Origin: Bacteroidota bacterium
GTDB lineage: Bacteria; Bacteroidota; Bacteroidia; Chitinophagales; Chitinophagaceae
DNA: 64,000 nucleotides
Reading direction: 5' to 3'
NCBI GenBank assembly: GCA_026391125.1
Contig: JAPLEO010000060.1
Location: forward strand, 29,729 to 93,728
Position 1 is the stretch's first letter. The number at the start of each line of letters is the position of its first letter. Both the position numbers and the translations under genes were made by a program. The notes under the pieces are model-generated. The model was not told where the DNA came from. It worked only from the letters and a program-made list of their open reading frames with translations, and made no database searches. Positions 54,383-63,713 of the stretch are shown here, piece by piece.

Positions 54383-54675
54383 TGTTTAAAAAAGATGATA
54401 TAAAATTGGGGCTATTATTGGGCTTTATAACACCCATATTTGGCATGTTTGCTTATTACTTTATTCAGTTCAGACTATTTACTCTTAAAGAATTCTTTAC
54501 AGTGATGTTTGAACAGAAATCATTGATGTCTGGCATCATCAGCATTTCTCTGATCGCTAATGCCGTGGTGTTTACCATTTACATCAACAAACAAATCGAC
54601 AAAACTGCCCGCGGCATTTTTATCGCCACCTGTATTTATGCATTGGTAGCGTTAGGTGTGAAATGGTTTCTTTAA
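54382..54675 (+). CDS. Small membrane protein coupled to surE
   Basis: 97 residues with three predicted helices (about 8-28, 47-65, 76-94). The ATG overlaps the surE stop. No family recognised with confidence. In related genomes a small membrane gene follows surE and often precedes lpxB; lpxB is absent here. Ends next to the convergent T9SS gene (4-base overlap). Confidence 0.7.
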   Translation: MFKKDDIKLGLLLGFITPIFGMFAYYFIQFRLFTLKEFFTVMFEQKSLMSGIISISLIANAVVFTIYINKQIDKTARGIFIATCIYALVALGVKWFL

Positions 54676-57600
54676 AGCTTGAGGATTTTTTTGCTGCAAA
54701 TTAAGTTGCCAAAGCTATCATAAATAGTTACGGTATATATCCCTGGAGTAAGTGCTGAGATATCAATTTGATCCTTGTCTTTTATATTTGGTTTCGTGAA
54801 AGTCAATTTGCCGTTGAAATCAAGAAGTTCAACTTTAACTCTATCAGCTACCGCAGTATTGAAAGTAACAACGAACAGATTATGAGTAGGATTTGGATAG
54901 ATATTAACTACCGAATCCATATTAGCAGTAACACTTGACCTGTCTTGATAATTAAATTTATCTGAGAATGGACCAACACAACCATTTTCAGTTACTTTAA
55001 CAGAATACAAGCCATTTACAGTTGGCTTAAAAGAAACATTTGTTTCAGCAAAAATTGCAGTTATTGTATCTACATACCATTGATTTCCTTTACTAGCGCT
55101 ACTGACCAATACTCTTACTAGATTACTTGTTATGATTGGTTTTGCAGGAATTGGATTTGCAATTACAGATATTGGAATTGATTTTATTGAAATTCCATTT
55201 ACTTTATTCGTTACAGTATAATCACCTGAACTTTTTACGATCAAGTTTTTATTTGTGGCTCCACTGATTGCCACACCATCTTTCATCCACAAATTGCCTG
55301 TGTTCATAGAAGAAGTTAGTAATGCACTATCCCCCGTGCAGAAAACCAACGCATTGAGAGAAGTTATCAAAGGCAATGGAATTGGATTAACAATTACTGC
55401 AACCTTATTGGAATTTGATGAACAACCAAATGCATTTACTACTTGCACGCTATAATCGCCTGCTTGCTTCGCAATTAAATTCTGATTGATGGCGCCTGGA
55501 ATCAACACAGTATTAAAGAACCATTGATTTTCTTGACCTGAAGAACTTACTAATTTAGTGCTATCCCCTTCTAAGAAAGTGAGTGGGCCAATATTTGTAA
55601 TAATAGGTGTAGCAGGCAATGCGTGAACTGTCACTGAAACTCCGATTGAAGAGACTGCTTTATTTACTACGACATACTTACCTGTCTTTTTAGCTATAAT
55701 AGTTTGTACTGTATCTGAGATCAATAATGTTCCATCTAAATACCATTGATTACCATATACAATCGATGAAGTTAAAACAGTACTATCACCATCACAAAAA
55801 CTTAATGGACGATTATTACTAATTACAGGTGTTATAATTACAGGTGCCACATTGGCAACCACTGTTACAGATAATGAAGTTGCACTACATCCTGATGCGT
55901 TAACCACTTTAACTGAATAAGTTCCTGATGTTTTAGCAATATATATTTGCGCTTTTGCTGAATCAATTGCTATGCCATTCAACAACCATTGATTTCCATT
56001 AGTTGATGATGAACTTAAAATAGTACTATCGCCTTGAATAAACACCAAAGGTCTACTTGCAGTAATTACTGGAACAGTTGGTAATTGATTTACTGTTACT
56101 GCAACTGAAGCAGATGCTATGTTGTTATTTACAACTTTGTATACTCCAGATTTTTTTGCAACAATTGACTGTGCAGTATCACTATATATTTTGATGGTAT
56201 CCAAATACCATTGATTACCATATGCAATCGATGAAGTTAAAATAGTACTGTCTCCCTCGCAAAAACTTAATGGCCGATTATTACTTATGACAGGAGTTAC
56301 ACCGGGCACTAAATTAGCATTCACATTTACAGGTAAAGAGGTTGCACTACACCCAGATGTGTTTACCACCCTGACAGTATAATTTCCTGATGTTTTAACT
56401 GTATATGATGATGCGGTTGCTGAAGAAATTGGCACGCCATTCAACAGCCACTGATTTCCTGAACCAACAGATGAAGTTAAGATTGTGCTATCATTTGAAG
56501 CGAATACCAATGGTCTGCTATTACTGATGACAGGTATAGCAGGAATAGCATTAAATAAGATAGGTACTGCTGAACTTAATGTGCTAGAGCATCCTTCTAT
56601 ACTTGTAGTTACCCTATAACTTCCCGAACTTTTTATTTTTATTAATATGTCTGTAGCCCCTTGGATTTTATTGGAATCTAAATACCATTGTTTGATTCCT
56701 GTATTTGTTGAAATTAGCAAACTAGAATCGCCCATACAAAGTGAGCCAGCTCCACTAATTGCAATAGTGGGACTAAGTGGATAAATACAAAACTGTTGAT
56801 AAATACTATCAGAAGCTAGATGAGTAGAATCAGCAGGTGTAAATGCTGCAACAGTATATGATCCTGGTTTACTAATAATCAGTGAATCCTTTTGCAAAGT
56901 AGCAGATCCAGCAATAATGGCATACTTAACCGGGATATTTTTGGTATTGGTTGCTTTCAATTTTATCATTAAATCTTGCGAGTAAATCGTGTCTTTAATG
57001 ATCGGGAATATGAGATCATTTTTATTGGGAGCTGCGGTAGTAAGAATTGTAAATGGCTTGGCACTAATGCCGATCAATGAATTGCCATCAGAAATATTTA
57101 AAGCCCTAATCAGGCATTTGTTTGAATTGATATTTGTTGTAACTACTGTCAAGGGTTTATTGATAATCCCTGATTTAAATGAAAACACTTCGTTCTTAGC
57201 ACCGATTATTGAAAAACTCAATGGAATATTCCAATTGTATACCCCAAGACTTGCCATCGTTTTTGTAATAGATACCCAAGTGGCTCCGCTATCAATTGAG
57301 TATTGCAACAAAACCGAGTCTTCAAAATTCACGGTACTCCATTTGATTTCATAGGTTGCGCCGCCTATTAAAACTTCATTTTCAGCTGGTCGTTTAACAA
57401 TTAGTCTATTTAGATTACTTCTTTGTGTATGTCCATCGAAACTACCCCCATGAAATTTGATTGCTGAAAAACTATTATTTAAACTACTCAAATTACCAAC
57501 ATAGAAATTTTCAACTTTCACAGCAGAGTCCTTCATGTCAGCAATCTGAATCCAAATACTATCAACTAGAGAATTTGGAATGATCCAATTATAGGTTTCG

Positions 57601-59354
57601 TTAGAAGCACTTAAAGTATCTTTTATTTTTATCCAGTTTTGTTGATTGCCATTTTTATAGGATAGTCTGATTGTATCAACCCCAAGGGCTGTCCATTCAA
57701 TACTCTTAGCAGTACCTCTCACCCAATTTAAAGAATCTGTATTATTAATGATTTTTTTAGAAGTAAGTACAAATACAGAATCAGAAATGCTTTGAAGCGA
57801 AGAATCGAAATCATTCCTTAACCTTATCAAACATTTATTGGAAGGACTATTCGGCGTTTTCCATGAATAGGTGTTTGTACTTGATGTAATACCAGAATCA
57901 ATCTTCATCCAGTTTTTTCCACTATCTGATGAGAAATCGATAGAGATCCTTTCTAGATTTTCTGATCTCCACTTAATATCATATTTGTTAATCACAGAAT
58001 AAATTTCCCCTCCAACAGGACTTAATAATTTCAATGATTTCTTACCGTTAGAAGCAACAGTATGTCCGTCAAAAGCCCCGCCATGATATTTAATTTTATC
58101 TGCACTAGCTAGTGTCTTTGTTACTAATAATGCAGAAGTATCTCTCATTGTAGAATCGCTCACATCTGCTAAAACAATTCTGAAACTGTCAGATAAGTTC
58201 GCCTTAAGAATCTTATTCACTGATTCATAATTCGCTGGAATAGAATCCATGATCAACTTAAGATCAGTACCAACCAAAGTGTAAGCCTTAATGAAGCTAA
58301 TTCCTCCACTTGTCCAACTAATTGGCAAAGCGGTTTGTCTATAAAAAACTGTAGTAGAATCTGGCTGGCCAATTTTTAAAAGCTTTTCCCGAATAACAAA
58401 ATTGGTATCACTATTATCAAAGACCGTAGTATCTGAAAAATCTTCAATTTTAACAAGTGCAATTCCAGTTGGGGTATTCGGAACTGTCCATTCATATTTA
58501 TTAGCAGTAGCTGGATATTGATTGATGATCGTTTTCCAGCTAATTCCATTATCGGGCGAGAATTTTAAATTTACCTGATCGATATTGTTTTGCTTCCACT
58601 GAATAATATATAAAGAGCTTCCAAATAATGAATCAACTTTATTAGGGGCTTGTAATGTGATCTGCTTTTTAAGATTATTGGAAACCGTATGTCCATCAAA
58701 TGCTCCTCCTTTAAATTTATTTGTTGTTCCATTAACCAACCCAGCAATTACAATACTTGTAGAAGAAGTATCTACAACTGAAGAATCATCTGTATTTACA
58801 ATCCGAATAAAGCAGTTTAGTCCAATGCTATCTGGGACGATCCAATTATAATAAAAATTATATGCACTAACTGAATCTGCAATTTTAATAAAACTGGTTT
58901 TATTATTAAAACTAGCATAGATACTTATTCGCTTAATTCCAATAGATACCCAAGTAATTGGCAACACTGTTTTAGCAATAGCAATGCTTCCTAAGGAATC
59001 AACTTTTACACTTGGAGCTGGAATCTTAAAAGGCTTGCCCTTATTAGAACTTGAGGTAGATGAATTAAGAACATCTGAAATTCGGATATAACAACTATCA
59101 GAAATTTTATTGGGTACCTCCCAAGGAAAATATTGTGCAGAAGCAGGATAACTATTTACTATCACAGACCATGTTCTTCCAGAATCAAGAGAGGATTCGA
59201 TCATAATATTATCAATATTCGAACTAGTCCATTCAATTCGTTGTGTTGAATAGGCAGGCCAAATGTCGCCAATAGAGGGCCTAGTCAATGTAAGCTGACT
59301 ATAACCACTAAAAGTTACAAGAATGAAAAATAATATGATTACAAATCTCTTCAA
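54672..59354 (-). CDS. Very large T9SS-secreted repeat protein
   Basis: 1560 residues. Signal peptide KRFVIILFFILVTFSGYSQ. The N-terminal part (about 20-640) has three units of about 208 residues, each containing a GGAFDGHT/GGSFDGHT motif (near 215, 425 and 633) after paired Ig-like sandwiches (SSDSGKNW, W.VPN/TPN). Residues about 860-1470 hold eight Ig-like repeats of about 78 residues. The end is a type A T9SS sorting domain (VVNIYPNPTHNLFVV, GIYTVTIYDSFGN). Exported across the outer membrane and anchored or released; probably a surface adhesin or filament. Downstream of the FGE-like gene by 11 bases. Confidence 0.9.
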   Translation of the reverse strand: MKRFVIILFFILVTFSGYSQLTLTRPSIGDIWPAYSTQRIEWTSSNIDNIMIESSLDSGRTWSVIVNSYPASAQYFPWEVPNKISDSCYIRISDVLNSSTSSSNKGKPFKIPAPSVKVDSLGSIAIAKTVLPITWVSIGIKRISIYASFNNKTSFIKIADSVSAYNFYYNWIVPDSIGLNCFIRIVNTDDSSVVDTSSTSIVIAGLVNGTTNKFKGGAFDGHTVSNNLKKQITLQAPNKVDSLFGSSLYIIQWKQNNIDQVNLKFSPDNGISWKTIINQYPATANKYEWTVPNTPTGIALVKIEDFSDTTVFDNSDTNFVIREKLLKIGQPDSTTVFYRQTALPISWTSGGISFIKAYTLVGTDLKLIMDSIPANYESVNKILKANLSDSFRIVLADVSDSTMRDTSALLVTKTLASADKIKYHGGAFDGHTVASNGKKSLKLLSPVGGEIYSVINKYDIKWRSENLERISIDFSSDSGKNWMKIDSGITSSTNTYSWKTPNSPSNKCLIRLRNDFDSSLQSISDSVFVLTSKKIINNTDSLNWVRGTAKSIEWTALGVDTIRLSYKNGNQQNWIKIKDTLSASNETYNWIIPNSLVDSIWIQIADMKDSAVKVENFYVGNLSSLNNSFSAIKFHGGSFDGHTQRSNLNRLIVKRPAENEVLIGGATYEIKWSTVNFEDSVLLQYSIDSGATWVSITKTMASLGVYNWNIPLSFSIIGAKNEVFSFKSGIINKPLTVVTTNINSNKCLIRALNISDGNSLIGISAKPFTILTTAAPNKNDLIFPIIKDTIYSQDLMIKLKATNTKNIPVKYAIIAGSATLQKDSLIISKPGSYTVAAFTPADSTHLASDSIYQQFCIYPLSPTIAISGAGSLCMGDSSLLISTNTGIKQWYLDSNKIQGATDILIKIKSSGSYRVTTSIEGCSSTLSSAVPILFNAIPAIPVISNSRPLVFASNDSTILTSSVGSGNQWLLNGVPISSATASSYTVKTSGNYTVRVVNTSGCSATSLPVNVNANLVPGVTPVISNNRPLSFCEGDSTILTSSIAYGNQWYLDTIKIYSDTAQSIVAKKSGVYKVVNNNIASASVAVTVNQLPTVPVITASRPLVFIQGDSTILSSSSTNGNQWLLNGIAIDSAKAQIYIAKTSGTYSVKVVNASGCSATSLSVTVVANVAPVIITPVISNNRPLSFCDGDSTVLTSSIVYGNQWYLDGTLLISDTVQTIIAKKTGKYVVVNKAVSSIGVSVTVHALPATPIITNIGPLTFLEGDSTKLVSSSGQENQWFFNTVLIPGAINQNLIAKQAGDYSVQVVNAFGCSSNSNKVAVIVNPIPLPLITSLNALVFCTGDSALLTSSMNTGNLWMKDGVAISGATNKNLIVKSSGDYTVTNKVNGISIKSIPISVIANPIPAKPIITSNLVRVLVSSASKGNQWYVDTITAIFAETNVSFKPTVNGLYSVKVTENGCVGPFSDKFNYQDRSSVTANMDSVVNIYPNPTHNLFVVTFNTAVADRVKVELLDFNGKLTFTKPNIKDKDQIDISALTPGIYTVTIYDSFGNLICSKKILKL

Positions 59355-59365
59355 GCTTAGGAAAA

Positions 59366-61063
59366 TTAATTATCAGAAGGTGCAGAACGGACAGATCTAA
59401 AACTTGTTAAATTTGAACCCATGTTTTGCCTTTCAGAAATGGCTCTTTGTTTATAAACATATGACACCATCAAACCTGGGCTATTATTTCCCTGAAAAAA
59501 GAATTCAGTTTGATCCGCTCCTCCTTGTGCATTTAGTATTCCATCACCATGCTTTTTATAGGACATCGTTCTGTTTGTTGTGCCTCCCAAACTGATTACT
59601 AATTGAACAATATTTTTACTAAAATCCATGATCCCATAATAGGAAGCACCAGAAGAAATTCTTGAACTTGTATCATTTGCAAATATTCCTACTCTATAAG
59701 GGCCATCTCCACCATCTCCACCGGAGAAAGTTCTATTACCCGTATTATTTGAAGAATAAATTGGATTAATATATCGCTTATAAATATTAAAGTTGCTGAA
59801 TTTCTCAGTTCCATTTTCAATCCCACTATATTGCAGTATTGAATTTGCATTACCCATTCCAATGTCTCGCATCGAAGCCAGCGTAGTATCATTACCCCAA
59901 GCCCAATCAAAACCAGACCAGGAAGAAGTGGTATCTGAATTTGAATAATTATAGTTTTGAGGATAAGTTTTATATGTAGGTGGCAATGGCCCTCGACAAG
60001 CTTTTTCATATTCTAATTCAGACATCGGTCTTAAAGCTGCCCAGTCGCTGAATGACAAATAATAATTAGAGTTATTCACAGCGAAAGCCCTATCTGGCCT
60101 TGTTACAGTATACTTTACCTCCACACTATCAAACTGAATAGTATGACGTTGAAAATCTATTGGGGTATATGTAAAATAGGGGTCTAATGATTGTAATGCA
60201 TTTTTATATTTTGCATTTACCTTCTTCATTTTAGTAGTATCCGCATAATTATACATATTCGATGAATCCCTTAACGTAAGTGTATTTAAAAAATCAGCAT
60301 ACTGCCCTTGAGATACTTCGTACTTCATACAATAAAACGACCGATAGCCCGTAGGGAAATCTTGGTAATCAGTGATCTTATCGCCATTAATATCTATTCC
60401 ATCCAAACCAGATATTCTAATTCCATTATTATATAAAATGGCGTCGTCACTGCCAGTAGAATTGATATTCACAAACGTGTTAACCAATGGGCTCCATTTA
60501 TCAGTTATAGTCACATAATTATTGGGTGCGTTCTTTAATTGAAAACTATAGGAACTTCTGCTGGTTCCATTTCCATCACCAATGCAAAAACTTCCTGTTG
60601 GCACATATACCATTTCAGTTGCAAAAACTTTTAATTCTATACTATCAATCATTGTAACACCATCGGCACCATAATTCCAGGTGAGTTTTATGCTATCCAT
60701 TTTAATATTTCCAGACCCGATTGATTGCCGATAATAGAAAACACCTTTGTTATCAGCTGGGAATGAAAATTTCATTGAAGCAGTTCCAGTTCCAGGATCA
60801 TTTCCTGCGGGCGACATGGTTAGATGACGGTATTTCCAAATACTGTCTTTAGGCTCACGGTATTTCACAAAAATCCATGCAGCATCCCAATTGATACTAT
60901 CTCTCCAAGAATTATCCCACGAAATATTAAACTTAATGGATGCGGTTTTTGCAGTTCTATTCGTATCACTGATTGACACTTTTTGAATAGAAATTCCATT
61001 CGCATACGTGGACATATTATATGCCACCAAAAAAAATACTACTAGAGCTAAACTCTTTTTCAT
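59366..61063 (-). CDS. Secreted FGE-sulfatase (SUMF1)-like protein
   Basis: 565 residues from the ATG at 61063, which begins signal peptide MKKSLALVVFFLVAYNMST; an in-frame ATG at 61102 would add a 13-residue unconserved leader. The C-terminal half is a formylglycine-generating-enzyme-like domain: FYCMKYEVSQGQYADFLNTL, RPMSELEYEKACRG and LTSFRSVRSAP. The copper/cysteine catalytic pair of true FGE is not apparent, so this is probably a non-catalytic binder, as for GldJ-like members. Directly precedes the giant T9SS protein and is likely its secretion or anchoring partner. Confidence 0.85.
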   Translation of the reverse strand: MKKSLALVVFFLVAYNMSTYANGISIQKVSISDTNRTAKTASIKFNISWDNSWRDSINWDAAWIFVKYREPKDSIWKYRHLTMSPAGNDPGTGTASMKFSFPADNKGVFYYRQSIGSGNIKMDSIKLTWNYGADGVTMIDSIELKVFATEMVYVPTGSFCIGDGNGTSRSSYSFQLKNAPNNYVTITDKWSPLVNTFVNINSTGSDDAILYNNGIRISGLDGIDINGDKITDYQDFPTGYRSFYCMKYEVSQGQYADFLNTLTLRDSSNMYNYADTTKMKKVNAKYKNALQSLDPYFTYTPIDFQRHTIQFDSVEVKYTVTRPDRAFAVNNSNYYLSFSDWAALRPMSELEYEKACRGPLPPTYKTYPQNYNYSNSDTTSSWSGFDWAWGNDTTLASMRDIGMGNANSILQYSGIENGTEKFSNFNIYKRYINPIYSSNNTGNRTFSGGDGGDGPYRVGIFANDTSSRISSGASYYGIMDFSKNIVQLVISLGGTTNRTMSYKKHGDGILNAQGGADQTEFFFQGNNSPGLMVSYVYKQRAISERQNMGSNLTSFRSVRSAPSDN

Positions 61064-61248
61064 ATTTCGGTATTTAAGGAGTACAAACAAGAATATATTC
61101 AATCCGGGGAATACTTGTTATCCAACACTAGGATCACAAGCGTGCTAAAGTTACACAAAAAAGATATTATTTTAATATGACTTACATCATCGAAATCAAG
61201 GGATTCTGCCGATTTTATTACACTTGGCAAAGAAAGTAAACAATAACC

Positions 61249-62676
61249 TTACCAAACATAAGTTGCCACACTACCAGCTTCTAAACTAGTTGCTAGCCAG
61301 TTGTTTTTGAATTGGATATTGAATTGTTGGATGGTAGATCCGTCATTTTCTACAATCAGCACTATCTTTCCTTGGGGCGTCTTAAACGCCACATTATTGA
61401 GATTTCCTACCGTATTCGAAGAGATCTTTACTGATCCAGCAGGAACAAATTTTGATGCATGTGCAATGATATAAAAAGACACATTTTTTAAATAAGAGGA
61501 AGGATCAACAACAGTGATCGCACCTTTACATTGGGTACAACCGCCAGGGGTATGTGGACTATAACTGGTATCACTCGCCAAATTCCATTCTAGTGCCACT
61601 TTGCTCCAATTTTGCATCGAACCAATGACCACATTTTTTACATGCCATTTTAAATCACCTCCAAAATCTCCCACACTAGAAGTCCACTGTTCGGTAAAAT
61701 ATAATCCTTTATCTGGATGAGCAGTATGTACAGTTGACATTGCGCTTATCTCTCCTTCATATAAATGAAAGGCCGATCCTGCAATATATTTTTTAGCAGC
61801 AGTATCATTTAAAATTGAAATGGGGTATTCTGGTTTATTACAATTGTGGTCATAGATAATGATCTTGGTTTTGATATTTGCTTTTTGAAAAGCTGGTCCA
61901 AGATTGTTTTTGATAAAATTCGCTTCATCTATCGCAGGGAATAATAAACTTGGGTTATTGCCTGGATGCAATGGTTCGTTTTGCGGTGTAATAGCATCAA
62001 TAGTAATTCCTTCTGCCTTCATTTGTTGAATGTACTTCACAAAATATTTTGCATATACCTCATAGTATTGGGGCTGCAATCTACCACCCATTGTGTTATT
62101 ATTATCTTTCATCCATGCTGGCGGCGACCATGGGGAGGCAAGTATTTTGATCTTCGGATTGATCAAAAAAATTTCTTTCAGAACCGGGATTAGAAAACGC
62201 TTATCTGGTTGAATACTAAATTTAGTGAGTGCAGGATCTGTTTCCCCCGCAGACAGATCATCATAAGAAAAAACAGTTGCATCCAGATCTGATGCACCAA
62301 TACTAACACGCAAATAACTTATCCCAATTCCTTGTTCCTGATTGCCAAACAATTCTTGTAATAACTGGGCTTTCACGTTTTTATTTAACCTGCTAATCAC
62401 TTCTGCACTACCACCAGTTAAAGCATAACCAAACCCTTCAATGGTTTGCGCTTTTATTTGATCATCTACAAGAATTGCGGGAAACGAATTCTTAATCGTA
62501 TTAAAACGTAAAGAACTGTTTTGTTTTGCAAGTAATACTGATTTATCAGACTTTGTTAGCCAATAGCTAATAGCATTACTCTTGGACTCGGATGCCTTTT
62601 GAGCCAATAATAAATTGGATAATAATAAAGCAACAATGAATAAACTAAAACGGTTCATTTGCATGAATTGATTCAA
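61249..62676 (-). CDS. Glycoside hydrolase family 30 protein
   Basis: 475 residues from the ATG at 62676. An internal ATG at 62658 would give 469 with the signal MNRFSLFIVALLLSNLLLAQ; either is possible. TIM barrel plus beta side domain: TIEGFGYALTGGSAE, LASPWSPPAWMKDN, acid/base E234 in TPQNEPLHPGN and nucleophile E329 in YFTEQWTSS. Fits GH30 beta-glucosidase or beta-1,6-glucanase, secreted. The side domain ends SVATYVW. A sugar transporter gene ends just upstream on the same strand. Confidence 0.93.
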   Translation of the reverse strand: MNQFMQMNRFSLFIVALLLSNLLLAQKASESKSNAISYWLTKSDKSVLLAKQNSSLRFNTIKNSFPAILVDDQIKAQTIEGFGYALTGGSAEVISRLNKNVKAQLLQELFGNQEQGIGISYLRVSIGASDLDATVFSYDDLSAGETDPALTKFSIQPDKRFLIPVLKEIFLINPKIKILASPWSPPAWMKDNNNTMGGRLQPQYYEVYAKYFVKYIQQMKAEGITIDAITPQNEPLHPGNNPSLLFPAIDEANFIKNNLGPAFQKANIKTKIIIYDHNCNKPEYPISILNDTAAKKYIAGSAFHLYEGEISAMSTVHTAHPDKGLYFTEQWTSSVGDFGGDLKWHVKNVVIGSMQNWSKVALEWNLASDTSYSPHTPGGCTQCKGAITVVDPSSYLKNVSFYIIAHASKFVPAGSVKISSNTVGNLNNVAFKTPQGKIVLIVENDGSTIQQFNIQFKNNWLATSLEAGSVATYVW

Positions 62677-62692
62677 TTAAATAAAGCAAATC

Positions 62693-63691
62693 TTATTTCG
62701 AAATAATGATCAAAGCCAATCCAATAATATACAACAACAGCATCAGATTTAATATCGGTTTTGTTCCTTTAGGCGCTTTATCAAATTCTTTCCATACATA
62801 AATGCCCCACAATGCGGCAACAACAGTTGCACCTTGGCCAAGTCCGTATGACACAGCCGGACCAGCTTTGCCAGATGCAATGATATTTAAAGACATCCCC
62901 ACACACCAAATAGCTCCACCCAAAATTCCCACTAAATGATCTTTTAGCTTACCTGAAAAATAAGTACTGACTTTAATGGGCTCACCTGCAAAAGGGCGCC
63001 ACATTTGTAAACTATTAAAAACAAAACTACTCGCAACTACACCTATTGCAAAAAATACGAGTGCTGTATACGGCGTTAATTTTCCTGCTTCAGGGGCATT
63101 GAAACTATGCACCATTGAGTCTGCTACATATTTATAAAATAATCCCATTAATGCACCGCTAACGATCGATAAAATCAATCCCTTCTGAGAAACTTTAGAA
63201 GCTGAATTGGATTGCATTTTTTGGTAAGCTCTTGCATTTAAAATAATTGCAATGACAATTAATGCTACACCAGCAAAAATTAAAACAGGGTTTCCCTGCG
63301 GATTAGCCATATAGTTAATCACTACACCCAAGACCAATGCTATACCAATCCCTACTGGAAAAGCAACAGACATTCCTGCAATTCCTATCGCAGCAACTAA
63401 TAAGATATTTGCCAAGTTAAAAACAACACCGCCAATTACGGCAGATTGTAGGTTACTTGTTTCGGCTTGTTGCAAATCATTCAGGAATGACCTTCCTTCT
63501 GTTCCATTACTACCAATGGTAAATGCCAATATAATAGTTGTCAATAAAATGCCGACACCATAATCCCAATAAAGTAATTCAAAACGCCATTCTTTACTAG
63601 TAAGTTTAGTAGTATTGGCCCATGAGCCCCAACAAAGCATGGTTACTACACAGAGCATGATTGCTAAACCGTAATTTTCTACAATAAACAT
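62693..63691 (-). CDS. GRP/ureide-permease-type sugar transporter
   Basis: 332 residues, ten predicted membrane helices in two halves, as in the drug/metabolite superfamily. MLCWGSWANTTKLT and FPVGIGIALVLGVVINY are GRP (glucose/ribose porter, RhaT-like) signatures. Imports sugar across the inner membrane. Gap of 16 bases to the GH30 gene suggests one operon: extracellular cleavage of a glucan then uptake. Specific sugar unknown. Confidence 0.92.
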   Translation of the reverse strand: MFIVENYGLAIMLCVVTMLCWGSWANTTKLTSKEWRFELLYWDYGVGILLTTIILAFTIGSNGTEGRSFLNDLQQAETSNLQSAVIGGVVFNLANILLVAAIGIAGMSVAFPVGIGIALVLGVVINYMANPQGNPVLIFAGVALIVIAIILNARAYQKMQSNSASKVSQKGLILSIVSGALMGLFYKYVADSMVHSFNAPEAGKLTPYTALVFFAIGVVASSFVFNSLQMWRPFAGEPIKVSTYFSGKLKDHLVGILGGAIWCVGMSLNIIASGKAGPAVSYGLGQGATVVAALWGIYVWKEFDKAPKGTKPILNLMLLLYIIGLALIIISK

Positions 63692-63713
63692 GGGTTAGTT
63701 TTTAGTTATGAAA

